Positions 1 to 7,139 of a stretch of 30,507 nt of DNA are shown piece after piece. Below the pieces are notes generated by a model. It saw nothing but the letters and a program-made list of their open reading frames with translations, ran no database searches and was not told where the DNA came from. This stretch comes from Treponema sp. UBA3662 (GTDB taxonomy: Bacteria; Spirochaetota; Spirochaetia; Treponematales; Treponemataceae): positions 1-30,507 of the forward strand of contig DFJV01000047.1 of the NCBI GenBank assembly GCA_002373205.1. Direction: 5' to 3'. Numbering within the stretch: position 1 is the first letter of the stretch; each line of letters starts with the position of its first letter. Position numbers and translations under genes: made by a program.

Positions 1-65
1 GAAAAATTGGCTCCCAGCGGTTTTTCTGCCGCAATACGGAAACTCGAAATTGGATCTATTAAAAA

Positions 66-92
66 GAGATTCCGAATCAAGTTCGGAATGAC
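66..92. repeat. Short REP-like palindromic repeat, copy 1
   Basis: A perfect 8-bp stem (ATTCCGAA / TTCGGAAT) encloses the 5-nt loop TCAAG. It is flanked by GAGAT on the left and GAC on the right. Read on the minus strand it lies just downstream of the solute-binding-protein gene and is followed by CTCTTTTTAAT, so it could also end that transcript. A related unit with the same TCAAG loop and the same GAGAT/ATGAC flanks lies at 17255-17281, which marks this as a dispersed element rather than only a terminator. Confidence 0.7.
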
Positions 93-114
93 CAGCTAAC
101 TGATAGCAGTTGAA

Positions 115-1485
115 CTAGAAAGCTTCCCTTTCCCAGGCGGATATGCGCTGCTCAATAGTGAGGATGGGCTTTTGCTTTGGTTCAGAAGAGCCTTGCCCTG
201 CCCCTGTACTTTCTGCCGCAACTTTCTTTACCTGCACACAGTCCAAGAGGTAGGGAATAACAACCTTTTCCTTTAGGCTGGGCCAGCGTGGGCTAAGGAT
301 ATTTGGACAGGAAAGATATTCACCCATAGGAAGGTTTTCCAAAAGAGAGCGGTAGCGCAGCGGATAGACGTTTGCATTCACCTTTACAAGAGAAGAAAAT
401 CCCCCGGCAATACCAAAGGAAATGCTGTCCAGCTTTAAGGAATCCTGACGTTCAAGCAGCTTCTTCTGAACGCTTTCTGTATAGAACCACTCCATGAATT
501 TCTGGGCGGCATCCTTGTGTTCAGCAAACTTGCAAAGCCCCATGGTAACAATGTCGTCCTCTACCATAATGCGCCCCTCTTCCCCAACCCAGCGGTAGGT
601 AAGCCCGGAGAACTGCTCTTCCGTAAGCATAAAAAGGTCACTGCTCTTTATAAAGGCAAAGAAACACCTGTCTGCGGAAAACTGCTTGTACTTTGGCATG
701 TAAAGGTACTTGAACTGAAAGTTAAGCTCAGTCTCAGTATCAGAGTCACACTGCTGCGTCCAAGCCTTCATGTATTCAGCGGTATTTTTTAGGGCATCGG
801 CATCCCAGCCAAAATGCTCCTTCTTTTCCACATAGCTTGCACCGTTCATTCTGGAAGCAAGGTATAGAAAGTCTCCGTCCCATGAAGGCGCAAAACCCAT
901 GCACTCAAAAGAACCGTCCTCATTCTTCTTGTTGAATTCAGAAGAAAGCTTCTTTATGCCGTCCAGGGTAATAAAATGGTCGTCGGTAACAAGGGGCTCG
1001 TTCTTCTTTCTGAACATAACCGCATCAAGGTTAAAGCTCACCGGCAAAAGGTACTGCTTGGAATTCATAAGGCCGTAGTCAAGCAGCTTTGAATAGAATT
1101 CGCTCTTTTGCAAAAGCCCACCGCTAAACATATAGTCCAGGGGAAGAAAATATTTTCGTGTAGAAGAATTTTTTAGCCAGGAGGAAACAACAAGATCTGG
1201 CTGAATCTCGTCTTCAAGTGGCGGCATGGAACGCGCAGGCTCTTGCTTAAAGATAACCACCGCCTTTGCATCGTTGTGCTCCTTGTTAAAAAGCTCTGCA
1301 TACGAAGCAAATTCCGGAATGTCGGTCCAAATTATAAGCGGTTCATTTTTTTTGTTGCCGCAAGAAGAAAAAATCAGGGTTACCGCCAAGCAAAAAAGAC
1401 AAAGCGCAAAAGAAAAGCCTTTTTTTGCCAAAACAGCGGCCAACCCAAACTTGTTATTATTTAGACAGCTCTTCGGCTGTATCAT
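115..1485 (-). CDS. Lipoprotein extracellular solute-binding protein (ABC transporter family 1 type)
   Basis: Predicted membrane-anchored periplasmic or surface binding protein of an ABC importer. The N-terminus has a hydrophobic stretch (FALCLFCLAVTLIFSSC) ending in a lipobox-like cysteine at about residue 42, followed by GNKKNEP. The mature part then starts like family 1 solute-binding proteins, with IIWTDIPEFASYAELFN. About 456 aa, near the family's usual size. I chose the ATG at 1485 because it has AAGG about 6 nt upstream; the longer reading frame (to 1542) has less support. The chosen start overlaps the 3' end of the aminotransferase gene by 29 nt, which suggests one transcript. No permease or ATPase gene is nearby, so the ligand is unknown and the partner proteins must be elsewhere. 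The lipoprotein call is firm; the family call rests on overall layout. Confidence 0.75.
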   Translation of the reverse strand: MIQPKSCLNNNKFGLAAVLAKKGFSFALCLFCLAVTLIFSSCGNKKNEPLIIWTDIPEFASYAELFNKEHNDAKAVVIFKQEPARSMPPLEDEIQPDLVVSSWLKNSSTRKYFLPLDYMFSGGLLQKSEFYSKLLDYGLMNSKQYLLPVSFNLDAVMFRKKNEPLVTDDHFITLDGIKKLSSEFNKKNEDGSFECMGFAPSWDGDFLYLASRMNGASYVEKKEHFGWDADALKNTAEYMKAWTQQCDSDTETELNFQFKYLYMPKYKQFSADRCFFAFIKSSDLFMLTEEQFSGLTYRWVGEEGRIMVEDDIVTMGLCKFAEHKDAAQKFMEWFYTESVQKKLLERQDSLKLDSISFGIAGGFSSLVKVNANVYPLRYRSLLENLPMGEYLSCPNILSPRWPSLKEKVVIPYLLDCVQVKKVAAESTGAGQGSSEPKQKPILTIEQRISAWEREAF

Positions 1486-2752
1486 AAATTGCCTTGTAAA
1501 CAAAATCAATCTTATCCTCTTCAAGACTGCTGAATGCAACACGCAGAGTATGCGGGTCGATTGATATTGTACCGATTTCCTTTTCTTTTAGCAACTTCTG
1601 CCTAAGAACTTCCGCGTCCACAGTCTTTGTGTGCAGGGACATAAAGTAGCCGGAATTAAATGGCAGCGGCTCAATGGCAGAACTTTTGCGGCTGCTAACA
1701 AAAGCCTTAACCTTATTGTAGCGCTTCTCCAGAATCTTGCGGAATTCTTCCTTTTCCTTATCCACTGACGGGTTTGCAAAAGCCTTAAGAAGAATTGTCT
1801 GTGGCGGAGTTGAAGAGCAGGAAACAGAAGAGCGGATTGCAGCCATAAGCTTCTTTACAAGAGCATCGTACTGTTCCTCGGTAAAGCCCTTGCAACCAAA
1901 AGTAATAAAGCCGCAGCGGAAGCCCCATGCAAAGTCTTCCTTTGTAGGACCGTCAATCTTTGCGGCAAGAACGTTGGGGCTAAGATCTGCAAGGTAAGCA
2001 AACAAAGACTGGCTCTCTATATCGCTCTCGTAGTTAAGGCCAAAGTATGCATCATCGCACCAAACCATAACCTTTTTACCGGCATCAGCAATTTCCTTTA
2101 CAATGGAAACAAGCTGCTTTGCCTCTGCAGCAGTAGGACTGTAGCCAGACGGATTCTGGGGAAAGTTCAAAAGAACACGCACTGAACCGCTTGCATTAGC
2201 CTGCTCAGTAAGGGTGGCCTTTAAACCTTCTATATTGAATTTTCCGTCCTTGAACATCTGGAACTGAACAAAACCAGCATTGCGCCTTGCAGATGCAATA
2301 AGAACATAATTGTCCCAAGAAGGATCTGCTGCAACAAGTGGCTTTGACTCGTCAAGGAAAAGGTCAGCCAAATAAGAAATACCTGCTGTAAGACCAGGAA
2401 CCACAACCGGCAGAGAAGTGGATTTTTCCTTTAGCAAAGGATTCTTTTTAATCTGGGCAGCCTTCCACGCGGCACGGATGTCCGGATTACCGGCAGTCGG
2501 TGAATAAGAAACAAGCTCGCGGGACTCAAGCTCCGGCACAACAGCCTGAACGCTTGGCAAAACGGCTGGCTTTCCGTCCACAAGGGTAATACCTATAGTA
2601 CAGTTAGCCTTTTTACCGAGTTTTTTAGCTTCCCCACCCTGGGCAATAATTCCCTTGGGAAAATACAAGCGCTCTCCCAAATCGGAAAGCAAATCCCCGG
2701 CAACAGTACCGGCCAACACATCATTCAATTCTTTTGCTAAAGGGTTAATCAT
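1457..2752 (-). CDS. PLP-dependent aminotransferase, class I/II fold
   Basis: Cytosolic fold-type I aminotransferase of 431 aa. Visible PLP-site elements in order are: the N200-P-S-G203 motif, D233 and Y236 in WCDDAYFGLNY (pyridine-nitrogen and phenol contacts), and the Schiff-base lysine K271 in DGPTKED. K271 is followed at the expected spacing by G277-F-R279-C-G281 (SK-x5-G-x-R-x-G pattern). The second carboxylate-binding arginine is not obvious, so amino-acid specificity is not claimed; aspartate-aminotransferase-like activity is one option. The ATG at 2752 has no Shine-Dalgarno sequence, but a promoter with a perfect TTGACA lies just upstream. It is the first gene of a probable two-gene unit with the downstream binding protein. 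Confidence 0.85.
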   Translation of the reverse strand: MINPLAKELNDVLAGTVAGDLLSDLGERLYFPKGIIAQGGEAKKLGKKANCTIGITLVDGKPAVLPSVQAVVPELESRELVSYSPTAGNPDIRAAWKAAQIKKNPLLKEKSTSLPVVVPGLTAGISYLADLFLDESKPLVAADPSWDNYVLIASARRNAGFVQFQMFKDGKFNIEGLKATLTEQANASGSVRVLLNFPQNPSGYSPTAAEAKQLVSIVKEIADAGKKVMVWCDDAYFGLNYESDIESQSLFAYLADLSPNVLAAKIDGPTKEDFAWGFRCGFITFGCKGFTEEQYDALVKKLMAAIRSSVSCSSTPPQTILLKAFANPSVDKEKEEFRKILEKRYNKVKAFVSSRKSSAIEPLPFNSGYFMSLHTKTVDAEVLRQKLLKEKEIGTISIDPHTLRVAFSSLEEDKIDFVYKAIYDTAEELSK

Positions 2753-2760
2753 AATTTTAT

Positions 2761-2788
2761 ACTATCGTTTTTTTACTTTGAATGTCAA
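2761..2788 (-). promoter_or_regulatory. Promoter of aminotransferase gene
   Basis: A perfect -35 box TTGACA (2783-2788) is followed after 16 bp by GATAGT (2761-2766) as -10. The -10 ends 8 nt before the ATG, so the transcript would begin at or within a base or two of the start codon. An 18-bp spacer to TAGTAT (2759-2764) is an alternative reading. Confidence 0.45.
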
Positions 2789-2842
2789 TATTTTTATGCA
2801 AAGAACTGCATATTTATGCATTTTCACTTCATCTTTTTAATC

Positions 2843-3000
2843 TTTTGGACGGTACTTTTTCCTGCTCTACCATATATTTTTTGGCTAACCCGACCGAACA
2901 CTACTTTGCGCCACGGGCTTTCCAGGGTTCCGGCTTTCGCCTCCATTGCTGTCGCAACGAGTTGCAAGCAACTCGCCCTTCCAATCCCTCGTAGGTTGCC
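2843..3000 (+). repeat. Dispersed intergenic repeat family A, copy 1
   Basis: Starts TTTTGGACGGTACTTTT and continues through TGCTCTACCATA, TTGGCTAACCCGACCG, TTGCGCCACGGGCTTT, AGGGTTCCGG, CTCCATTGC and CCAATCC to GTAGGTTGCC. The same ordered blocks recur at 9681, 11073 (inverted), 18221 (shortened) and 22759 (inverted). It has no credible coding capacity. It fills most of the gap between the AAA_14 gene and the aminotransferase gene. No terminal inverted repeats or flanking target duplications are evident by eye. Confidence 0.8.
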
Positions 3001-3040
3001 ATTTTTTAAATGCATTCAATTGTATCGATAGGAAACCTAA

Positions 3041-4264
3041 TCAATTACTCATTAACCAGTCCAGTGCGTTTTTGCGGATTATTCCTTCATAGTCGCCATC
3101 TGGATCATCATCAAGTGTAAGAAGCAATTTAGGATAATTATCTTTTACAGCTTTTAGAGGACGAAGTTCCCTTTGCAATGTGTCCTCATCTCTTACCGAA
3201 GCCGAAACCTGAATATAAGTATTTCCCTTATCATTTTGCGCTACAAAATCAATTTCCATATCATCAATTTTACCAACATAAACTGAATAGCCGCGGCGGA
3301 TAAGTTCAAGATAAATTATGTTTTCAAGGATATGGCCTACATCCATCGCTTTTTTTCCAAGCATGAAATTACGCAGACCGATATCTGCAACATAATATTT
3401 TTCAAGACTCTTAAGATATTCTTTTCCCTTGATATTATAACGTCCTGCGCGATATACGATAAAACTTTCTTCAAGCGAGCTTACGTATTTTTCTATTGTT
3501 TTGGAATCTGATTTTCTTCCGCCGGAAGTCAGTGTGTCGGCAATTTTTTTTGATGAAAGTTCTGAGCCTATGTTATCAAATAAAAACTGAGTTACGCTTT
3601 TTAGTACAAGAGTATCAGCAATTTTTTTTCTATCAATAATATCTTTTACAAGGATTGTGTTATAGATTCCTTCGAGATATGGATTTATTTCCTGAGGTGT
3701 TTCCAAAAGTTCAAGAACATAAGGGAATGAACTTGTTTCTACATACTGTCTGTAGGCTGCAGAAAGATTTTTGCCTTGATTTGTTGCAGTAACAAATTCT
3801 TTAAAAGAAAATGGAAGCATTTTGATTTCTACATAACGGCCGCTTATAAGAGTTGCAATTTCGCTTGAAAGCAAAGAGGAGTTGGAACCGGTAAGATACA
3901 AATCTACATTGTCTTTTATATAAAGACTGTCTACGACATCCGGAAAATTTTCCACCCGCTGAATTTCATCCAGAAAGATGTAATTCATTTTTTTTGAAAG
4001 ATGGCTTTTGATGTATTTATATAGTGAATCAGGATTACGAAGTGCTTTGTTGTCGTAGTCTTCAAAGTTTATGAAGATAATCTGCTCTTTATCTACACCA
4101 TCGGAAAGAAGCTCATCGCGAAACATTTCAAGAACGGTGGACTTTCCACAACGCCTAATACCTGTGACAATCTTTATGAGCTTTTTATGCTTTAAATTTC
4201 TGAGACGTGCCAGAGGTTCGGGACGAGGAATTCTTTTGCTGTCTATTCTGTTTAAAGATTTCAC
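3041..4264 (-). CDS. AAA_14-type ATPase with DUF4143 C-terminal domain
   Basis: Predicted cytosolic P-loop ATPase of about 407 aa. The Walker A motif is GIRRCGKST near the N-terminus and Walker B is YIFLDEIQRV. Next comes LTGSNSSLLSSEI (sensor-like), then the LPFSFKEF stretch typical of AAA_14 proteins. The C-terminal half has the DUF4143 layout, including KYYVADIGLRNFML and EIDFVAQ; the latter resembles the Asp/Glu-x-Asp strand of PD-(D/E)XK-like folds. The biological role of this family is unknown. It stands alone between repeats. The frame opens at a TTG (4282) without a ribosome binding site. I prefer the GTG at 4264 because a TATAAT box ends exactly 6 nt upstream of it, the same geometry as other genes here. 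Such genes are often accessory and variable. Confidence 0.85.
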   Translation of the reverse strand: MKSLNRIDSKRIPRPEPLARLRNLKHKKLIKIVTGIRRCGKSTVLEMFRDELLSDGVDKEQIIFINFEDYDNKALRNPDSLYKYIKSHLSKKMNYIFLDEIQRVENFPDVVDSLYIKDNVDLYLTGSNSSLLSSEIATLISGRYVEIKMLPFSFKEFVTATNQGKNLSAAYRQYVETSSFPYVLELLETPQEINPYLEGIYNTILVKDIIDRKKIADTLVLKSVTQFLFDNIGSELSSKKIADTLTSGGRKSDSKTIEKYVSSLEESFIVYRAGRYNIKGKEYLKSLEKYYVADIGLRNFMLGKKAMDVGHILENIIYLELIRRGYSVYVGKIDDMEIDFVAQNDKGNTYIQVSASVRDEDTLQRELRPLKAVKDNYPKLLLTLDDDPDGDYEGIIRKNALDWLMSN

Positions 4265-4270
4265 AATTAA

Positions 4271-4299
4271 ATTATAATCCAAAAAGTATATAAAAACAA
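4271..4299 (-). promoter_or_regulatory. Promoter of AAA_14 gene
   Basis: On the minus strand, TTGTTT (4294-4299), 17 bp, then a perfect TATAAT (4271-4276), ending 6 nt before a GTG codon at 4264. The hexamer lies inside the longer TTG-initiated frame, which favours the shorter start. Confidence 0.45.
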
Positions 4300-4308
4300 G
4301 ATTTTTTT

Positions 4309-4320
4309 GGAATGCATTCC
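4309..4320. promoter_or_regulatory. Perfect 12-bp palindrome GGAATGCATTCC
   Basis: A perfect palindrome, extendable to TTTT.GGAATGCATTCC.AAAA with one mismatched pair. It is flanked by direct repeats AAAAGTATAT at 4282-4291 and 4322-4331, exactly 40 bp apart. It sits in the divergent gap between the AAA_14 gene and uppP, just upstream of the AAA_14 promoter. An operator is plausible; no regulator is known. Confidence 0.35.
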
Positions 4321-4363
4321 GAAAAGTATATTTTCTCCTATATCATACCACGCCCCACCAATC

Positions 4364-4392
4364 TTGTAAAACAATAAGCTTGGTGGTAAAAT
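4364..4392 (+). promoter_or_regulatory. Promoter of uppP, framed by an inverted repeat
   Basis: TTGTAA (4364-4369), 17 bp, then TAAAAT (4387-4392). The inverted repeat CCACCAA (4355-4361) / TTGGTGG (4380-4386) brackets the -35 box and spacer, an arrangement that would suit an operator. The resulting mRNA would have a leader of about 55 nt. Confidence 0.45.
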
Positions 4393-4454
4393 CAGACGTT
4401 CACTTTAAAAGGGAAATGGTGGGGTGCGCTTCACGGTTCCCGCGAGGATTTTTT

Positions 4455-5291
4455 ATGTCTATTTTACAAAGTATTCTTTTGGGTGCCTTACAGGGGCTTG
4501 CTGAATTTTTGCCGATTTCTTCTTCGGGGCATCTTGCCATTGCGCAGAAGCTTTTTGGGCTTGAAGACCTGCCGCTTTTGTTTGACGTCTTTTTGCATCT
4601 TGCAACGCTCTGTGCGGTAGTGCTTTTCTTTTGGAAAAAGATATGGAAGCTTTTGTGCACTTTTGCAAGGCTTGTTTTTAGAAGGCCGGCACCAGAAGGA
4701 ATTAGCGAGGCAGAGGAAAAAGACAGCCGCTCCTACATTCTTGCCGTAATTCTTACTACGCTTGTAACAGGCGTAATCGGAATTGCGGTGGAAAAGCTGC
4801 TTCCTTCCCTAAGCATTAAATTTGTTTGCGCAGGTTTTATTGTTACGGCAGGCCTTTTGATTATCTCTGCAATAATAGCAAAGAGGCAGAAGTTGCAAAA
4901 GGCAGAGGGCAGCGAAAAAAAGGCTCCGTCTAAGGTTCAGGCCCTTATCATAGGTCTTGCACAGGGATTTGGAACTTTACCTGGCATTTCAAGAAGCGGC
5001 TCTACTATTGCGGGCGCTCTTTCTTGCGGCGTAAACAGGCAGATTGCAGGGGAATATTCTTTTATAGCATCAATTCCTGCAATTCTTGGGGCATTTATTT
5101 TGGAAGCAAAGGACTTGGGGGAAGTTTCTTCTTCAATAGGAATTGCTCCAGTCGTAGTGGGATGCATTACAGCTTTTGCAGTTGGATATTTGTCTCTTGC
5201 CCTTCTGATGAAGATAATCAAAAAAGGAAAGCTTGAATGGTTTGCCTGTTACCTTATTCCTGCCGGCATACTGGGACTATTGTTTCTTTAA
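4455..5291 (+). CDS. uppP: Undecaprenyl-diphosphatase (UppP/BacA)
   Basis: Integral membrane phosphatase that converts undecaprenyl diphosphate to the monophosphate, recycling the lipid carrier of peptidoglycan and polysaccharide export. It often gives bacitracin tolerance. About 278 aa, the usual family length. Both signature regions are present: GLAEFLPISSSGH near residues 13-25 (with the catalytic glutamate) and PGISRSGST near residues 180-190. Several hydrophobic helices are visible throughout, and a basic cytosolic loop lies in the middle. The frame is open back to 4380, but the ATG at 4455 is preferred: the protein begins there as the family does (MSILQSILLGALQG) and GAGG lies 8 nt upstream. 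It is single, with its own promoter, and is followed by a cloverleaf-shaped palindrome. Confidence 0.95.
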   Translation: MSILQSILLGALQGLAEFLPISSSGHLAIAQKLFGLEDLPLLFDVFLHLATLCAVVLFFWKKIWKLLCTFARLVFRRPAPEGISEAEEKDSRSYILAVILTTLVTGVIGIAVEKLLPSLSIKFVCAGFIVTAGLLIISAIIAKRQKLQKAEGSEKKAPSKVQALIIGLAQGFGTLPGISRSGSTIAGALSCGVNRQIAGEYSFIASIPAILGAFILEAKDLGEVSSSIGIAPVVVGCITAFAVGYLSLALLMKIIKKGKLEWFACYLIPAGILGLLFL

Positions 5292-5328
5292 AAATCCTTT
5301 TAGCAGAAAGAGCCTAGCCCCGATTGTA

Positions 5329-5426
5329 AGGGCGCGTGGTAAAAAATTGCATCCATGCAATTTTTTACCCATGAGTTTTCCTTTGGAAAACTCACCTGTT
5401 ATTAAAATAACAAAATAACGCGCCCT
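5329..5426. repeat. Cloverleaf palindromic element (four perfect stems)
   Basis: A 9-bp outer stem (AGGGCGCGT 5329-5337 / ACGCGCCCT 5418-5426) encloses three perfect hairpins. Arm 1 has a 14-bp stem (5338-5351 / 5356-5369, loop TCCA). Arm 2 has a 10-bp stem (5372-5381 / 5385-5394, loop TTT). Arm 3 has a 6-7-bp stem (TGTTAT 5397-5402 / ATAACA 5407-5412). Only about 8 bases lie outside stems and loops. It is downstream of uppP and could terminate transcription, but its order is far beyond a simple terminator. It is not a tRNA: the arms are too long and no conserved tRNA bases are present. Confidence 0.8.
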
Positions 5427-5489
5427 CCTTGGCGCTATCTATCCAACAACCAAGCCGGAACCCTGAAAAGCGGGTAATAAAATAAATTG

Positions 5490-5511
5490 GGGGTAGCAAA
5501 CAGGCTACCCC
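5490..5511. terminator. Hairpin terminator of purD (possibly bidirectional)
   Basis: Perfect 8-bp stem GGGGTAGC / GCTACCCC with a 6-nt loop. On the minus strand, 40 nt after the purD stop, it is followed by an AT-rich tract (CCAATTTATTTTATT) rather than a clean U-run. It could also serve the converging uppP transcript. Confidence 0.55.
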
Positions 5512-5550
5512 ACAGTTAAAAAAGCAATACGCTCCAAAAAAAGAAAAAGG

Positions 5551-6915
5551 CTATTCCGACTTTGCGGCTCCGGGGAGGCCTATATCCTTTCTGTAGAACA
5601 TGTTTTCGAATTTTATTTGCTCCATTGCTTTGTAAGCACCTTTCCAGGCAGCTTCGAAGGTGTCGCTGTAGCATGAGCAGGCAAGTACGCGTCCACCGCT
5701 GGTTACAAGTCCGGTAGAACCTGCAGGCAGTGGGTTTGGATGGCGGCGGTCTGCAATTGCACCGGCAATGAATACCTTTGCTCCAATTTCTGCCACGCGA
5801 TCTTTTTCCATAAGGATTGGAATGCCTTTCTGGTATTCGCGGGGATAGCCTCCGCTTACGGCAACAGGTGCTACGACAAAGCCTTTTTTCCAGGCAAACT
5901 TAAAGTCTTTTAGGCTACCGTCGCTTATGGCCTTGCACATTGCGGCAAAGTCAAAGTCCATGAGCGGAAGAACCGCCTGTGTTTCCGGGTCACCAAGGCG
6001 CACGTTGTATTCAAGGCACTTGGGTCCGTCTTTTGTTAGCATTAGGCCAAAGAAGATAAAGCCACGGTAGTCGTATTTTTCTGCGATAAGGCCTTTAAGG
6101 GTTGGCTCAAGGATGTTTTTGTTGAACTGCTCAAGGATTTCTGGAGTTACGTCGCTTACAGGGCTTATTGCACCCATTCCGCCGGTATTGGGACCCTTTG
6201 CTCCGTCGCATAGTCTCTTGTGGTCACGGGCACTCTGGAAAGGAACAATAACGGCTTTTCCCTCTTTTGCAAATTCTGGGGTTACGCTTACAGCCGCAAG
6301 AATTGAAATTTCGTCTCCGGTAAGATATTCCTCGATTACGAGCTTGTTTCCTGCTTCACCAACGCTATGGTTTTCCATAAGGTCCACAACCGCATTCTTG
6401 GCATCGTCCAGGGTCTTTGCTACAACAACACCCTTTCCGGCTGCAAGGCCGTCCGCTTTGATTACGATTGGGGCACCCTCTTTTTCCACGTAGGCAAGGG
6501 CTTCTTTTTCGTCAGTAAAAGTGCGGCTCTTTGCACATGCCACACCGTACTTGTTCATAAAATCTTTGGCAAGGTCTTTGCTTGCTTCCAGCTGGGCGGC
6601 ATCGTATTTTGCTCCAACCGTCGGAATTCCTGCATTCCAAAAAGCGTCTGCAATTCCTTCTGCAAGGGGATTTTCCGGGCCAACAACAACAAGGTCGCAT
6701 CCTTCGTGTTTTGCAACCTGAACATAGGCACCGTTCTTATCCGATTTGTTCTGTATGTAATCAGTCTGGGATATGTCCACGTTTACACATTTGTCTTCAA
6801 AAGCTGTTCCACCGTTTCCGGGAACGCATACCACAGATTCAACCAAATTACTCTGGGCCAGTTTCCAAGCAATTGCATGCTCGCGGCCACCATTACCAAC
6901 AACAAGTACTTTCAT
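5551..6915 (-). CDS. purD: Phosphoribosylamine-glycine ligase (GARS)
   Basis: Second step of de novo purine synthesis: ATP-dependent joining of glycine to 5-phosphoribosylamine to give GAR, in the cytosol. The protein opens with the N-terminal family motif KVLVVGNGGREHAIAWKL. The ATP-grasp domain follows, with PIVIKADGLAAGKGVVVA, then GAKGPNTGGMGAISP and LEYNVRLGDPETQAVLP, which hold the ATP/Mg and substrate residues. At 454 aa it is somewhat longer than the usual 420-430, with extra residues spread near the N-terminus (NKSDKNGAYVQVAKHEG) and the C-terminus. The ATG at 6915 has no ribosome binding site. A -35/-10 pair with 17-bp spacing ends 6 nt before it, so the mRNA may be leaderless. No other purine gene is nearby. 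Confidence 0.96.
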   Translation of the reverse strand: MKVLVVGNGGREHAIAWKLAQSNLVESVVCVPGNGGTAFEDKCVNVDISQTDYIQNKSDKNGAYVQVAKHEGCDLVVVGPENPLAEGIADAFWNAGIPTVGAKYDAAQLEASKDLAKDFMNKYGVACAKSRTFTDEKEALAYVEKEGAPIVIKADGLAAGKGVVVAKTLDDAKNAVVDLMENHSVGEAGNKLVIEEYLTGDEISILAAVSVTPEFAKEGKAVIVPFQSARDHKRLCDGAKGPNTGGMGAISPVSDVTPEILEQFNKNILEPTLKGLIAEKYDYRGFIFFGLMLTKDGPKCLEYNVRLGDPETQAVLPLMDFDFAAMCKAISDGSLKDFKFAWKKGFVVAPVAVSGGYPREYQKGIPILMEKDRVAEIGAKVFIAGAIADRRHPNPLPAGSTGLVTSGGRVLACSCYSDTFEAAWKGAYKAMEQIKFENMFYRKDIGLPGAAKSE

Positions 6916-6921
6916 ACGGCT

Positions 6922-6950
6922 ATATTATGATAAAGACAACGAATTTTCAA
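6922..6950 (-). promoter_or_regulatory. Promoter of purD (leaderless geometry)
   Basis: On the minus strand TTGAAA (6945-6950), exactly 17 bp, TAATAT (6922-6927), then 6 nt to the ATG. There is no room for a ribosome binding site if transcription starts about 7 nt after the -10 box. Confidence 0.6.
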
Positions 6951-6962
6951 GCAGTAAAAATC

Positions 6963-7056
6963 TTTGCTGCTCTCAGGGAAAGTTGCACCATGAAACGGCT
7001 TCCGCGCTACGCTTGTGCAGAATGTTTCATGGTGCAACTTTCCCTTACGCAGCAAA
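6963..7056. repeat. Long inverted repeat with 22-bp perfect arms
   Basis: Perfect 22-bp arms at 6975-6996 and 7024-7045 (left arm starts AGGGAAAGTTGCACCATG). Outside them are further 8-bp perfect arms TTTGCTGC (6963-6970) / GCAGCAAA (7049-7056), separated by short bulges. Weaker pairing continues out to about 6951/7067. The 27-nt loop (6997-7023) has the CG-rich CTTCCGCGCTACGCTTG motif. It lies between the purD promoter and the terminator of the DUF1508 gene, so it is not needed as a terminator. Confidence 0.8.
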
Positions 7057-7085
7057 AATTTTATTGCAAACATAGAAATAAGGAT

Positions 7086-7117
7086 AAAAAAAACAGGTTC
7101 CCGGTGGGGAGCCTGTT
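7086..7117 (-). terminator. Rho-independent terminator of the DUF1508 gene
   Basis: On the minus strand a stem of about 10 bp with one mismatch (ACAGGCTCCC / GGGAACCTGT) and loop CACC is followed directly by eight T. It starts about 23 nt after the stop codon. This is the clearest intrinsic terminator in the window. Confidence 0.85.
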
Positions 7118-7139
7118 CTCTTGAAGTGATAAGCCGCGC

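Noticed and set aside
115..1542. Longer start of the solute-binding protein at 1542
   Set aside because: It would overlap the aminotransferase gene by 86 nt and add a basic stretch before the signal peptide; the ATG at 1485 has an AAGG site.
5329..5426. The cloverleaf as a tRNA or tmRNA gene
   Set aside because: Arms are too long, the loops are 2-4 nt, and there is no T-loop GTTCGA, no anticodon loop of seven and no CCA end.
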